Source: SM1-46 sp002451215 (GTDB taxonomy: Bacteria > Pseudomonadota > Gammaproteobacteria > Acidiferrobacterales > Sulfurifustaceae). Taken from it: a stretch of 64,000 nucleotides of DNA. The stretch spans positions 47,010 through 111,009 of the forward strand of contig DKBM01000083.1 in NCBI GenBank assembly GCA_002451215.1, written 5' to 3'. Position numbers and translations under genes: made by a program. The notes beneath the pieces are model-generated. The model made no database searches. It was not told the origin of the DNA and saw only the letters and a list, made by a program, of their open reading frames with translations. Within the stretch, counting starts at the first letter, position 1. Every line of letters starts with the position of its first letter. Shown one piece after another: positions 1 to 8,222 of this stretch.

Positions 1-255
1 CTCGCGCGCGACGAGGTCAAGGCGCAGTTCGTGGCCTACGGCGTGCAGCCGGAAGTGGTACAGGCACGCGTCGACAGTCTGACGGATCAGGAGATCCATA
101 GCCTCGCTGGCAAGCTCGATGAACTTCCGGCCGGCGGTTCTGCTCTCGGCACAGTGCTTGGCATTGCCCTTGTCGTGTTTCTGGTGCTGCTCTTCACCGA
201 CATCATGGGCTGGACCAGCGTGTTCCCCTTTACCAAGAAGGGATCCGCCCGGTAG
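1..255 (+). CDS. PA2779 family protein, C-terminal part (cut by window start)
   Basis: The frame is open from base 1, so the N terminus lies outside the window; about 84 codons are visible and end at TAG 253-255. The visible part has a soluble stretch (GVQP.VVQARV.SLTDQEI..LA..LDELPAGG) followed by one hydrophobic segment of about 20 residues and a short basic tail, so it should be anchored in the inner membrane. The GV.P..V..RV.SL motif and the LPAGG-plus-TM ending match the PA2779 family, whose genes usually precede PA2778-type cysteine peptidases, as here. The molecular function is unknown. The stop overlaps the next GTG by one base, suggesting co-transcription. Confidence 0.75.
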   Translation, partial: LARDEVKAQFVAYGVQPEVVQARVDSLTDQEIHSLAGKLDELPAGGSALGTVLGIALVVFLVLLFTDIMGWTSVFPFTKKGSAR

Positions 256-1238
256 TGAAGCGCCGAGTAGCGATCGGTCACAAACAAACCGCCCGGCTCA
301 TGCCGGGCGGTTTGTTTGTGGTGCTCGCCATGCTGTTGGGCGCGTGCGCAACACCGCAGAGCGACCGCTTGCTTGCGACTGCGTCGGCCTTCCAGCAGCC
401 GGTCGAGCTCACCGCGGTGCCGTTCTTCCCGCAGGACGAGTACCAATGCGGGCCGGCCTCACTCGCGATGCTTCTCAACTGGTCGGGCGAGGCGATCGAG
501 CCCGCCGCCCTCACGCCGCAGGTCTACCTGCCCGAGCGCCACGGCAGCCTGCAGCTCGAAATCCTGGCGGCGGCGCGGAACCATGGGCGCATCCCGTACG
601 TGCTGCGCCCGGAGCTCGAATCGGTCTTCGCCGAACTCGTCGCCGGCCACCCGGTGCTGGTGCTGCAGAACCTGGCACTCGACTGGCACCCACAGTGGCA
701 CTACGCGGTTGTCATCGGCTTCGACCTGCCGCGCGCCGAAGTGGTGCTGCGCTCCGGCGCGGAAGCGCGCCTCGCAATGCCACTGCGTGTCTTCGAGCGC
801 ACCTGGGCGCGCGCTGACTACTGGGCCGTGGTGGTGCTGCCGCCCGAGCAGCTGCCGGCCACGGCCGAGGAGTCGCGTTACCTGCAAAGCGTCGCAGCAC
901 TGGAGAGGCAGCAACGCTACGAGCAGGCCGCCGCAGGTTACGCGGCGACGCTGACTCGCTGGCCGAAGAGCCTGGGCGCGCTGATCGGACTGGGCAACAG
1001 CCGATACGCGCTTGGCCAGTACGCAGCAGCGAGCGATGCGTTTCGCCTGGCCACTCGGACGCATCCCGAATCCGGGGATGCCTTTAACAATCTTGCCCAC
1101 GTTTTAGCTACCCAGGGAAAACTTGATGAGGCGGCGCAGGCTGCTGACCAGGCAATCGCCATTGGCGGCCGCCATCTCGAAACCTATCGCCGAACGGCAG
1201 AAGAGATTCGCGCACGACGTGAAAATCGCAATCTATAG
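255..1238 (+). CDS. PA2778 family cysteine peptidase (C39-like lipoprotein with TPR tail)
   Basis: Predicted lipoprotein of 327 residues from the GTG at 255, with a lipobox ending at Cys31 (LLGAC). Residues about 55-195 form a C39-like papain-fold peptidase: candidate catalytic Cys65 in QCGPASLAML and His149 in WHYAVVIGFD. Residues about 205-325 contain TPR-like repeats (GALIGLGNSRYALGQYAAASDAF, then FNNLAHVLATQGKLDEAAQAA). Family and neighbour identify it as the PA2778 type; its substrate is not known. The in-frame ATG at 300 is an alternative start, but it would remove the basic n-region of the signal peptide and sits in a strong hairpin loop, so the GTG start is preferred without a clear ribosome site. 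Confidence 0.85.
   Translation: MKRRVAIGHKQTARLMPGGLFVVLAMLLGACATPQSDRLLATASAFQQPVELTAVPFFPQDEYQCGPASLAMLLNWSGEAIEPAALTPQVYLPERHGSLQLEILAAARNHGRIPYVLRPELESVFAELVAGHPVLVLQNLALDWHPQWHYAVVIGFDLPRAEVVLRSGAEARLAMPLRVFERTWARADYWAVVVLPPEQLPATAEESRYLQSVAALERQQRYEQAAAGYAATLTRWPKSLGALIGLGNSRYALGQYAAASDAFRLATRTHPESGDAFNNLAHVLATQGKLDEAAQAADQAIAIGGRHLETYRRTAEEIRARRENRNL
279..320 (+). terminator. Perfect 19-bp inverted repeat between the PA2779 and PA2778 genes
   Basis: CACAAACAAACCGCCCGGC (279-297) and its exact reverse complement (302-320) flank a 4-base loop, TCAT. The G+C core, the A-rich 5' flank and the TTTGTTTG 3' arm resemble an intrinsic terminator after the PA2779 gene, although there is no unbroken T run. 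It lies inside the reading frame of the next gene, and the only early ATG of that gene (300-302) is in the loop. Confidence 0.7.
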
Positions 1239-1243
1239 CCCTG

Positions 1244-1789
1244 CTATGGCGATGCCTTCACAGTGCGCCGACACTCCTCGTATACATGTCCCACGCCAGC
1301 GCGCAAATACTCCACCAACTCGGCATAGGCGCGCTCTTCCTCTTCCGTCGGCGCCTGCGGCGGTTCCGCTTCGCCGATGGACAGCAAATCATGTATGAAC
1401 TCACCACCCTCGCCCGGTAATGCGCCGGCGTCGCGAACACCGGCGGCCAGCAGTCCGTCCAGGAAGCCGCGACACCAGCCCGCCAGTGCTTCGACCCGTT
1501 CAGAGAGCGGAGATTCCTCGGGCGGTAGCAACGGCTCGAAACTGAACTCCTCGCTTCGCAGTTGCGCCTCGGTCCACTCACACAGGCGCTCGATCAGCGC
1601 CGGCAGCGCGCTGCCGGTCAGCGGAATCTCGCCGAGTACGATCCGCTGCCAGTCTGGTGGTAGCTGCGGTGTGCACAGCAATCCGGTTAGCGCGCCGTGC
1701 ACCTCGGCGGCACTTGTCACCAGATCGTCGGCGACGAGTGCCTCGGTAAGTTGCTGGTAATCCACCGGGGGAGATTCGCTGGCCGACAC
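1244..1789 (-). CDS. UPF0149 family protein (YgfB/YecA-like)
   Basis: A 181-residue acidic protein. It shows the family pattern: an N-terminal helical region with EVHGALTGLLC, the central EWTEAQL..EEFSFEPLLPP segment, LAGWCRGFLDGL, and an acidic EEERAYAELVEYLRAGV tail. UPF0149 genes commonly lie next to the zapA/6S locus in gammaproteobacteria, as here, where it is transcribed away from the zapB-like gene. E. coli YgfB is implicated in gene regulation in some species, but no enzymatic role is established. No transmembrane segment is seen. Confidence 0.85.
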   Translation of the reverse strand: MSASESPPVDYQQLTEALVADDLVTSAAEVHGALTGLLCTPQLPPDWQRIVLGEIPLTGSALPALIERLCEWTEAQLRSEEFSFEPLLPPEESPLSERVEALAGWCRGFLDGLLAAGVRDAGALPGEGGEFIHDLLSIGEAEPPQAPTEEEERAYAELVEYLRAGVGHVYEECRRTVKASP

Positions 1790-1888
1790 CGGTAACTCCG
1801 ACTGGTATGGGGAGAAGCGCGCAGTCTAGCACCTGGGACCGGCAGGGCGTTGACCGCATGGCGGCACATACCTAATATTGCCTACAAC

Positions 1889-2116
1889 ATGGCCGCTACT
1901 CGTGCCCGCTCGCAAAACGACGATTTGAAGGTACTCGAGAGTCGAGTGGAAGAACTCATCGAGCGCGTGCGGCGTTTGCAGCACGAGAACGAATCGCTTC
2001 GCTCGCGCCATGATGTTCTGAGCGAGAAGCACGTCAAGCTCGCCGAGAAGACGCGCATTGCGCGCGAGCGCATCGAATCGATGATCGGGCGACTCAAGGC
2101 GCTCGAACGCACCTGA
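1889..2116 (+). CDS. TIGR02449 family protein, ZapB-like coiled coil
   Basis: A short (75-residue) almost entirely helical protein made of heptad-like repeats (LKVLESRVEELIERVRRLQHENESLRSRHDVLSEKHVKLAEK). ATG 1889 is chosen because it starts immediately before the coiled coil; the frame is open upstream to 1850, but those residues look unrelated. Proteins of this type are encoded directly upstream of zapA in many gammaproteobacteria and are thought to act with it in Z-ring assembly, by analogy with ZapB. The stop is 7 bases before the zapA ATG, so the two are probably one operon. Confidence 0.8.
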   Translation: MAATRARSQNDDLKVLESRVEELIERVRRLQHENESLRSRHDVLSEKHVKLAEKTRIARERIESMIGRLKALERT

Positions 2117-2123
2117 GTCATCG

Positions 2124-2426
2124 ATGAAGGATAATCCGGACATCACGAGCGTCACAATCCTTGGCAAGGATTTCATGGTGGCGTGCCCGGAAAATGAGCG
2201 CGCCGGACTGTTCGCGGCGGCGCGACTGCTCGACAGCAAGATGCGTGAGATCCAGGCGAGCGGCAAGGTCATCGGTACCGAACGCTGTGCCATCATGGCA
2301 GCGCTAAACATTGCGCACGAGCTACTCGAATTGCAGTCTCGCGGCGGACTGCCGGATGATGTCACCGAGCGCCTGCGTTCCCTGCAGGACCGCATTGATA
2401 GCGCGCTCGCGCAGTCGCACCAATAG
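2124..2426 (+). CDS. zapA: Cell division protein ZapA
   Basis: A 100-residue protein with the ZapA layout: an N-terminal beta hairpin (VTILGKDFMVACPENERAGLFAAARLLDSKMREI) followed by a helix (RCAIMAALNIAHELLEL) and a C-terminal coiled coil. ZapA binds FtsZ at mid-cell and bundles protofilaments. Position between a ZapB-like coiled coil and 6S RNA is the classical gammaproteobacterial arrangement and supports the call. The 6S promoter should overlap the end of this gene. Confidence 0.93.
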   Translation: MKDNPDITSVTILGKDFMVACPENERAGLFAAARLLDSKMREIQASGKVIGTERCAIMAALNIAHELLELQSRGGLPDDVTERLRSLQDRIDSALAQSHQ

Positions 2427-2429
2427 GTA

Positions 2430-2435
2430 TATAGT
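2430..2435 (+). promoter_or_regulatory. Probable -10 box of the 6S RNA promoter
   Basis: TATAGT at 2430-2435, just after the zapA stop, would place the transcript start near 2442, where the closing stem of 6S RNA begins. No convincing -35 hexamer lies 16-18 bases upstream. Inferred from position. Confidence 0.4.
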
Positions 2436-2441
2436 GATTCT

Positions 2442-2625
2442 GCGTCCCCTGCGGTGCAGGTGACCGTTCCCGAAATCCTCTGAACCTATAAGCTCAGTCT
2501 CGGGGACCGACCGTCGGTGCTGGTGTGCAAGCCCGCCTCGTAGCGGGAAGCCTGAAAGCACCATGAAGGTCCCCACTTGAACCACACGGTTCAAGGCCAC
2601 GGGAGCGGCACGGCATTCGCGGAGG
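2442..2625 (+). ncRNA. ssrS: 6S RNA
   Basis: The noncoding interval between zapA and the 5-formyl-THF cyclo-ligase gene holds the expected 6S landmarks in order: a GC-rich 5' arm (2441-2460), a central bubble region, TCGGGGACCGACCGTCGG near 2500-2518, the ACTTGAACC...GGTTCAAGG hairpin (2574-2594) just like the conserved element of E. coli 6S, and a 3' arm (GCATTCGCGGAGGG) that can pair with the 5' end. 6S RNA binds sigma-70 RNA polymerase and down-regulates many promoters in stationary phase. The ends are approximate (about 184 nt). Locus synteny and the ACTTGAACC motif are the main evidence. Confidence 0.88.
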
Positions 2626-2666
2626 GCGCCTTTCCATTCCAGATCCCCGATCACCCGCGCCTTCGC

Positions 2667-3272
2667 TTGTCCACGGATTTCGAAAAACCGGAACTGCGTC
2701 GCGCCCTGCGGGCACGACGACACGCGCTTTCGCCGCAACTGCGTGAACGCGCGGCCGATGCGTTGGCGGCGAATGCGGCGGCGCTGCGCGTCTGGCAGGT
2801 GGCGAGGCGAATCGGGTTTTATCTCCCCAACGATAGCGAGATAGACCCGATGCCGCTCATGGCGCGTGCGCAGTCGCGCGGCAAGTGTTGCTACCTGCCC
2901 GTGCTCTCGCGCATCAACGGCGATCGCTTGTGGTTCGCGCCGTTGCAGCACGACACCCCGATGCGCGCCAACCGCTTCGGGATTCCCGAACCACGCGTGT
3001 TACCGCGCGAGCTGGTACGCGCCGCCGCGCTGGATCTCATCCTGATGCCGCTCGTAGGTTTCGACGCCGATGGCAACCGTCTCGGCATGGGCGGGGGCTT
3101 CTACGACCGCAGTCTCGACTTTCTGCGCGGGCGCCGATTCTGGCGCAAACCGCATCTCGTCGGCCTGGCCTATGATTTTCAGCGGGTCGACGCACTCCCC
3201 GTCAATGACTGGGATGTGCCGCTGATGTCTATTGTGACCGATCGCCACACCTATATTACCGCCCAGCCCTGA
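2667..3272 (+). CDS. 5-formyltetrahydrofolate cyclo-ligase
   Basis: Converts 5-formyl-THF to 5,10-methenyl-THF using ATP. Visible motifs are the N-terminal KPELRRALRARRHALSP, the substrate/ATP region FYLPNDSEIDPMPL, and the C-terminal signature GNRLGMGGGFYDR. The frame is open back to 2577, but that stretch is inside 6S RNA, so TTG 2667 is proposed; it gives 201 residues, the normal family size. No strong ribosome site is seen. Co-location with 6S RNA (the E. coli ssrS-ygfA arrangement) is conserved and in E. coli the two are co-transcribed. Confidence 0.88.
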   Translation: MSTDFEKPELRRALRARRHALSPQLRERAADALAANAAALRVWQVARRIGFYLPNDSEIDPMPLMARAQSRGKCCYLPVLSRINGDRLWFAPLQHDTPMRANRFGIPEPRVLPRELVRAAALDLILMPLVGFDADGNRLGMGGGFYDRSLDFLRGRRFWRKPHLVGLAYDFQRVDALPVNDWDVPLMSIVTDRHTYITAQP

Positions 3273-3290
3273 CGCACGACCGGATCTTCG

Positions 3291-3958
3291 ATGAGACTGC
3301 TCTTCCTTGGTGATGTAATGGCGGCGCCCGGTCGGCGAGTGGTCAGTCGCCACCTGCCGGGCCTGCGTGAGGAGCTGGCGCCCGATGTCGTCGTCGCCAA
3401 CGCCGAAAACATCGCGGGCGGCGCAGGTATCACGCCCGAGACCGCCGTCGAGCTTTTCGCCGCCGGCGTGGACGTACTAACCAACGGCAACCATGCCTGG
3501 GACAAGCGCGAGGCGCTCGACTACATCCAGCGCGAGCCGCGTCTGCTGCGTCCGCATAACTACCCANNGCCGACGAGGTGCTGGCTGCAAGGCCTGCGGA
3601 CGTCAAGGCGATATTTGTCGACTTTCATGCGGAGGTCACCAGCGAAAAGCATGCGCTTGCCTGGTACCTGAACGGACGTGTTAGCGCCGTCGTTGGCACC
3701 CACACCCACGTGCCGACTGCCGACGAACGCGTACTGCCGGGCGGCACGGCGTATCTGACCGACGTCGGCATGTGTGGCTGCTATGACTCCGTCATTGGGC
3801 TCGACACCGAAAAGGCTATCCGCCGTTTTGTGGACAAATTACCAGAGCGCTTTGATACGGCCGAAGGCAGGGCAACGCTGTGCGGCGCCCTGATTGACAT
3901 CGACTCGGCGAACGGCAAGGCGACGGCTATCCGGCGCGTGAGCGTCGCGGAAGATTAG
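3291..3958 (+). CDS. TIGR00282 (YmdB-type) metallophosphoesterase, interrupted by an assembly gap
   Basis: The first part (3291-3566) has the dimetal motifs GDVMAAPGR, NAENIAGGAGIT and NGNHAWD. The second part (from 3569, in another frame) continues ADEVLAARPADVKAIFVDFHAEVTSEK and GTHTHVPTADERVLPGGTAYLTDVGMCG. The NN at 3567-3568 joins them; YmdB-type enzymes are about 260-270 residues and here roughly 218 codons remain, so some 40-45 codons from the middle are missing and the frame change is not evidence of a pseudogene. The B. subtilis relative is a cyclic-nucleotide phosphodiesterase; the role here is not certain. Confidence 0.85.
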
Positions 3959-3965
3959 CACCCCG

Positions 3966-4436
3966 ATGCACTACTGGTTGATGAAGTCGGAGCCGGATGT
4001 GTTCAGCATCACTGATCTCGCCCGACGCCCGCGGCGACAGGCTCCCTGGGATGGCGTGCGCAACTATCAGGCACGCAACTTTCTACGAGCCATGAAGAAA
4101 GGTGATCTGGCGTTCTTCTATCACTCGAGCTGCCCGGCGCCCGGCGTATATGGCATCGTCGAAATCTGCCGGGAAGCCTATCCCGATCCCACCGCCTGCA
4201 ACCCAGCAAGCGAATACTACGACCCAAAAAGCACTTCTGATCAGCCACGCTGGTTTATGGTCGACGTGCGCCTGAAACGAACATTCCGCTCGCCCACCCT
4301 GCTCGATGCCATTCGAAACGAGAAATCGCTGCGCGACATGCAGCTGGTACAGCGGGGCAGCCGGCTGTCGGTAATGCCGGTGACCGCCAGGGAATGGAAG
4401 ACTATTCTCAAACTCACTGGAGAGAAAAACACATGA
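3966..4436 (+). CDS. EVE domain-containing protein
   Basis: A 156-residue single-domain protein of the EVE (PUA-like) family. Signature segments are HYWLMKSEPDVFSI at the N terminus, WDGVRNYQARNFLRAMKKGDLAFFYHS, PGVYGIVEI and the C-terminal VMPVTAREW. EVE domains read modified bases in DNA or RNA, and bacterial stand-alone versions are often encoded near housekeeping genes such as zapA/5-FCL. It starts 7 bases after the phosphoesterase stop and overlaps the next gene (ATGA at 4433), suggesting one transcript from about 2.4 to 5.0 kb. Confidence 0.88.
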   Translation: MHYWLMKSEPDVFSITDLARRPRRQAPWDGVRNYQARNFLRAMKKGDLAFFYHSSCPAPGVYGIVEICREAYPDPTACNPASEYYDPKSTSDQPRWFMVDVRLKRTFRSPTLLDAIRNEKSLRDMQLVQRGSRLSVMPVTAREWKTILKLTGEKNT

Positions 4437-5020
4437 AAAAGCTTGGCATCACGATGCTCACGGTTCTCACGCTGGCAGCCGCGAACCTCGCCACGGGCAA
4501 CGAAATTGCGGCAAATCCAAGGGTGCGCCTTACTACCAGCGCCGGCGTGATTGAAATCGAGCTCGACGCGAAAAAAGCGCCAAACACAGTCCGGAATTTC
4601 CTCGAGTATGTGGATGCCGGCTTCTACAATGGAACGGTTTTTCACCGCGTGATTCCGGGCTTCATGATCCAGGCCGGTGGCTTTCAGCCGGGAATGAAGG
4701 AGAAGACGACGCGCACACCCATTCGTAACGAGGCCGACAACGGGCTGAAGAACCTTTCCGGCACCATCGCGATGGCACGTACCCCGGACCCGCATTCGGC
4801 CTCGGCGCAGTTCTTCATCAACACAGTGGACAACGCATTTCTCGATCACCGCGACAAGAGCACGCAGGGCTGGGGCTACTGTGTGTTTGGAAAGGTCACC
4901 AAGGGCATGGACGTGGTGCGCAAGATCGAAGCGGCACCGACCCACCGCTTCGGCCAATACCAAGACGTGCCCGCCAAGGACGTCGTCATCACGCGCGCCG
5001 AACGGGTAAAGAAAAAGTAA
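4433..5020 (+). CDS. Periplasmic peptidyl-prolyl cis-trans isomerase (cyclophilin type)
   Basis: 195 residues: a signal peptide (MKKLGITMLTVLTLAAANLATG) followed by a complete cyclophilin domain. Core motifs include FLEYVDAGFYNGTVFHRVIPGFMIQAGG, GTIAMARTPDPHSASAQFFINTVDN and the C-terminal GYCVFGKVTKGMDVV. It accelerates proline isomerisation during folding of exported proteins. ATG 4433 is chosen because it precedes the signal peptide and follows GGAGAG; it overlaps the EVE stop as ATGA, indicating translational coupling. Confidence 0.93.
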   Translation: MKKLGITMLTVLTLAAANLATGNEIAANPRVRLTTSAGVIEIELDAKKAPNTVRNFLEYVDAGFYNGTVFHRVIPGFMIQAGGFQPGMKEKTTRTPIRNEADNGLKNLSGTIAMARTPDPHSASAQFFINTVDNAFLDHRDKSTQGWGYCVFGKVTKGMDVVRKIEAAPTHRFGQYQDVPAKDVVITRAERVKKK

Positions 5021-5036
5021 TCCCCTCGCCGCGTTG

Positions 5037-5456
5037 TCAGCTTTTCTGGGCTTTCAACAGGTCTCGAATGTCGGTTAGCAACTGCTCTTCCTTCGACGGT
5101 GCGGGCGGGGGCGCGGCAGCAGCTTCCTGCTTCTTCGTCTTCATCATCCAACCCAGAAACTTGACTATGAATAAGTAGAGCGCGAAGGCAACGACCAGAA
5201 AATTCACCAATTCACCGATGAACAGCCCGTAGGGGACCTCCTTGGCCCCGACCGCCAGCTTCCAGCCGAGATAGCCCTGCTCGCCTGGCATGAGCAGACT
5301 CACGAACGGCATGATGATGTGCTTCACCAGCGAGTCGACAATCTTGCCGAATGCGGCCCCGATGATGACGCCGACTGCAAGATCAATGACGTTTCCCTTG
5401 AGCGCGAAGTTCTTGAACTCCTCGAATAGCGACAAGGCCTTGTTGGCGTTGCTCAT
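5037..5456 (-). CDS. mscL: Large-conductance mechanosensitive channel MscL
   Basis: 139 residues with the MscL layout: N-terminal amphipathic helix (FEEFKNFALKGNVIDLAVGVIIGAAFGKIV), first TM, a periplasmic loop, second TM (INFLVVAFALYLFIV-like segment) and a charged C-terminal helix bundle (KEEQLLTDIRDLLKAQ). It opens under membrane tension to relieve hypo-osmotic shock. Start ATG 5456 is preceded by AGGAG at a good distance; the slightly longer frame with an upstream TTG is less likely. Convergent with the cyclophilin gene, 16 bases apart. Confidence 0.95.
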   Translation of the reverse strand: MSNANKALSLFEEFKNFALKGNVIDLAVGVIIGAAFGKIVDSLVKHIIMPFVSLLMPGEQGYLGWKLAVGAKEVPYGLFIGELVNFLVVAFALYLFIVKFLGWMMKTKKQEAAAAPPPAPSKEEQLLTDIRDLLKAQKS

Positions 5457-5599
5457 GATCAACTCTCCTGTCAGTGGTTAAAGGCGGCGCACCGCATGGG
5501 CCGCGCCGCCATCATAATCCCAGACCGCGTCGGCCGGCAGGCTTCGCGCCGAATGCGCGCGTGCGGTAAGCTGCAACCTCGCCATTCTGGAGGAATGCC

Positions 5600-5890
5600 A
5601 TGCCGGACGGCATGCTGGCACATCTGGCAGGATTGCCGCTGTTTCTCGCCGACTTCGGGATTGGTGTGGTGCTGCTGATGATCTTCAGCTTCGTCTACAC
5701 CATGATCACGCCCTATGGAGAGCTTACGCTGATTCGCCNNACAATCCAGCTGCTGGTCCTCGGCACGATCCGGCTTGCGCACCCCGAACTGTTCAAAGAT
5801 ATCAAGAAGCAGAAGATCTCCGCAGCGCTACTGCACGCCGCCATCTCCGTTGGCGCAGGCATTCTCAACGCGGCATCCCTGCCGCGCTAG
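5600..5890 (+). CDS. DUF350 membrane protein, interrupted by an assembly gap
   Basis: The visible product has an N-terminal TM helix with the DUF350 signature FSFVYTMITPYGELTLIR and, after the NN at 5739-5740, a C-terminal part LLHAAISVGAGILNAASLPR. Family members have about 130-140 residues and four TM helices; only 96 codons remain, so about 40 codons (TM2 and most of TM3) are lost in the gap, which happens to keep the frame. A strong ribosome site GGAGG at 5589-5593 decides the start. Function of DUF350 is unknown. Confidence 0.75.
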   Translation: MPDGMLAHLAGLPLFLADFGIGVVLLMIFSFVYTMITPYGELTLIRXTIQLLVLGTIRLAHPELFKDIKKQKISAALLHAAISVGAGILNAASLPR

Positions 5891-5897
5891 GGTCCTC

Positions 5898-7409
5898 CTA
5901 GCTCAGGAACAACTTGTACGCCGGGTTGCCGGTCTCCTCGACGTACTCATAGCCAAGCGAGTCGAGGAAGCGTTGGAACTTGCGCGCATCAGCGCGCGGC
6001 ACCTGCATGCCAACCAGCACACGCCCGAAGTCGGCCCCATGCGAGCGATAGTGGAACAGCGAGATGTTCCAGCCGCCGCCCATCTTGCGCAGGAACTCCA
6101 TGAGCGCCCCGGGGCGTTCGGGGAACTCGAATCGGTAGAGCTGCTCATCGAGTGCATTTGGGGCGCGACCGCCAACCAGATGCCGGATATGGAGCTTCGC
6201 CATCTCGTTGTCGGTCATATCGAGCGTCGGGTAGCCGTGGTGGCGCAGCGTTGCAGTGAGGCGGGCAAGGCGCTCGGCCTCGCGCAGCTGGATGCCAACA
6301 AAGATGTGGGCGCGCTTCGGATCCGCATAGCGATAGTTGAACTCGGTAATGGCGTGGTCACCGAGAATGCGGCAGAAATTCTTGAGCGCCCCGGCACGTT
6401 CCGGAATCGTAACCGCGAGGATCGCCTCACGCCGCTCACCCACCTCGGCGCGCTCGGCCACATAGCGCAGCCGGTCGAAGTTCACATTGGCACCGGACGC
6501 GATAGTGACAAGACAGCGGTCCTTGAGGTGCCGCTGCTGCACATAGCGTTTCAGTCCGGCATAACCAAGTGCCCCGGCCGGCTCCAGCACCGAGCGGCGG
6601 TCCTCGAAAACATCCTTGATAGCAGCGCAGATTTCGTCATTCGAGACGATCACCATGTCGTCGACGTACTGGCGACACAACCGGAACGTTTCCTTGCCGA
6701 CATTTCGCACGGCCACCCCATCGGCAAAGATGCCGACATGCTCGAGTTGCACGCGCCGTCCGGCACGTAGCGATCGGTCCATGGCGTCGGCATCTTCCGG
6801 CTCCACGCCAATGATTTTCACCTCCGGCCGTATCTGCTTGACGTAGGCCGCGATTCCCGAAATGAGCCCGCCGCCGCCGACAGGCACAAAGATGGCATCG
6901 ATGGGAGCGGGATGCTGCTTGAGGATCTCGACGCCGATCGTGCCCTGACCCGCAATCACCTCCGGGTCGTCATACGGATGCACGAAGCTCAGACCGCGCC
7001 GGCGCGACAGCGCGCGCGCATGCACATAGGCGGCGTCGTAATTGTCGCCATGCAGCACCACGTTGCCACCCAGATTGCGTACGGCATCGACCTTGATCTG
7101 CGGAGTAGTGCGCGGCATCACGATGGTCGCGCGAGCGCCCAATCGGCTCGCGGCGAGCGCCACTCCCTGCGCGTGATTGCCGGCTGAGGCCGCGACAACG
7201 CCCTTGCGCAAGACGGCTGCCGGCAGTCCGGCCATCTTGTTATAGGCCCCGCGGCACTTGAACGAGAAAATCGGTTGCTCGTCTTCGCGCTTCAGCCACA
7301 CCTGGTTGCCCACGCGGCGCGACAGCACCGGGGCATGTTCGAGCGGTGTTTCACGCGCTACCTCATAGACGCGTGCATTCAGGATCTTCTTGAGATAACT
7401 CTGCGGCAC
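5898..7409 (-). CDS. ilvA: Threonine ammonia-lyase, biosynthetic (threonine deaminase)
   Basis: 503 residues. The N-terminal PLP fold type II domain (1-330) carries the Schiff-base lysine in FSFKCRGAYNKM and the glycine-rich phosphate site VGGGGLISG. The C-terminal third has two ACT-like regulatory modules (LAVTIPERAGALKNFCRILG, YRFEFPERPGALMEFLRKMGG), which bind isoleucine and valine in the biosynthetic enzyme. It makes 2-oxobutanoate, the first step to isoleucine. The start is GTG at 7409. Divergent from rpiA across about 155 bp. Confidence 0.96.
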   Translation of the reverse strand: MPQSYLKKILNARVYEVARETPLEHAPVLSRRVGNQVWLKREDEQPIFSFKCRGAYNKMAGLPAAVLRKGVVAASAGNHAQGVALAASRLGARATIVMPRTTPQIKVDAVRNLGGNVVLHGDNYDAAYVHARALSRRRGLSFVHPYDDPEVIAGQGTIGVEILKQHPAPIDAIFVPVGGGGLISGIAAYVKQIRPEVKIIGVEPEDADAMDRSLRAGRRVQLEHVGIFADGVAVRNVGKETFRLCRQYVDDMVIVSNDEICAAIKDVFEDRRSVLEPAGALGYAGLKRYVQQRHLKDRCLVTIASGANVNFDRLRYVAERAEVGERREAILAVTIPERAGALKNFCRILGDHAITEFNYRYADPKRAHIFVGIQLREAERLARLTATLRHHGYPTLDMTDNEMAKLHIRHLVGGRAPNALDEQLYRFEFPERPGALMEFLRKMGGGWNISLFHYRSHGADFGRVLVGMQVPRADARKFQRFLDSLGYEYVEETGNPAYKLFLS

Positions 7410-7565
7410 GAGCTGGCGCCTGGCGGCCCCGACCGACCCGTGGCCGGGAATTGGCCGTCGGCGGGAAGTTGTTGTTCGATACGGCTAATCTACCAACAAA
7501 CGGCTTCAATATCACACGCCGAATGGGTATTCTGCCCGCCTGCCACCGCGAGAGCACATCGATTC

Positions 7566-8222
7566 ATGACGCAGGATGACAAGAAACGGGGCGCCGCCGA
7601 AGCTGCCCTGGAGTACATCGAGCCGGGTTGGGTGGTCGGCGTCGGTACCGGCTCGACCGCAAACTATTTCATCGACGCGCTCGCCCGCATCAAGGGCAAG
7701 CTCGATGGCGCTGTGGCGAGCTCCAACGCCAGCGCCGAGCGACTGAAAAAGCACGGCATCCCGGTCCTCGACCTGAACGCCGCGGGGAGCCTGCCCGTTT
7801 ACGTGGACGGGGCCGATGAGGCCACGCGGCACCTGCACCTCGTAAAGGGTGGAGGTGGCGCGCTGACTCGCGAGAAGATCGTCGCGGCGGCTTCCACCAA
7901 GTTCATCTGCATTGCCGATGATTCCAAGCTGGTCGACGTTCTCGGCAACTTCCCGCTGCCGATCGAGGTCATCCCCATGGCGCGCAGTCTCGTGGCGCGC
8001 AAGCTCGTTGCGCTGGGCGGCGATCCGGTCTGGCGTCAGGGCTTCACGACCGACAACGGCAACATCATCCTCGACGTGCATAACCTTAAGATCCTCAACC
8101 CCGTCGAACTCGAGGGCCAACTTGACCATGTTACCGGCGTTGTCACCAATGGCCTGTTCGCCCGCCGTCCGGCGGACGTACTGTTGCTCGGCGGTGCGCA
8201 AGGTGTCGAGAAGCTTACCTAG
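7566..8222 (+). CDS. rpiA: Ribose-5-phosphate isomerase A
   Basis: 218 residues, full length. The family motifs are GVGTGSTANYFIDAL (phosphate-binding loop), SSNASAERLKKHGIPV, YVDGADEATRHLHLVKGGGGALTREKIVA (with the catalytic Asp/Lys/Glu region) and PVYVDGADE. It interconverts ribose-5-P and ribulose-5-P in the non-oxidative pentose phosphate pathway. ATG 7566 is chosen over the open upstream frame because homologous sequence begins there; GAGAG lies upstream. Its stop overlaps the stop of the convergent P-type ATPase gene. Confidence 0.96.
   Translation: MTQDDKKRGAAEAALEYIEPGWVVGVGTGSTANYFIDALARIKGKLDGAVASSNASAERLKKHGIPVLDLNAAGSLPVYVDGADEATRHLHLVKGGGGALTREKIVAAASTKFICIADDSKLVDVLGNFPLPIEVIPMARSLVARKLVALGGDPVWRQGFTTDNGNIILDVHNLKILNPVELEGQLDHVTGVVTNGLFARRPADVLLLGGAQGVEKLT

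Noticed and set aside
119..817. Long open frame (232 codons) overlapping the PA2779/PA2778 genes
   Set aside because: Arg/Ala/Pro-rich translation without motifs in a frame shifted against a clear peptidase gene; typical GC-rich shadow.
3493..3684. Apparent frameshift pseudogene in the YmdB-type gene
   Set aside because: The change of frame falls exactly on an NN run and the missing middle explains it.
5775..6770. 331-codon open frame antisense to ilvA
   Set aside because: ilvA is unmistakable and full length on the other strand; the antisense product has no family features or ribosome site.
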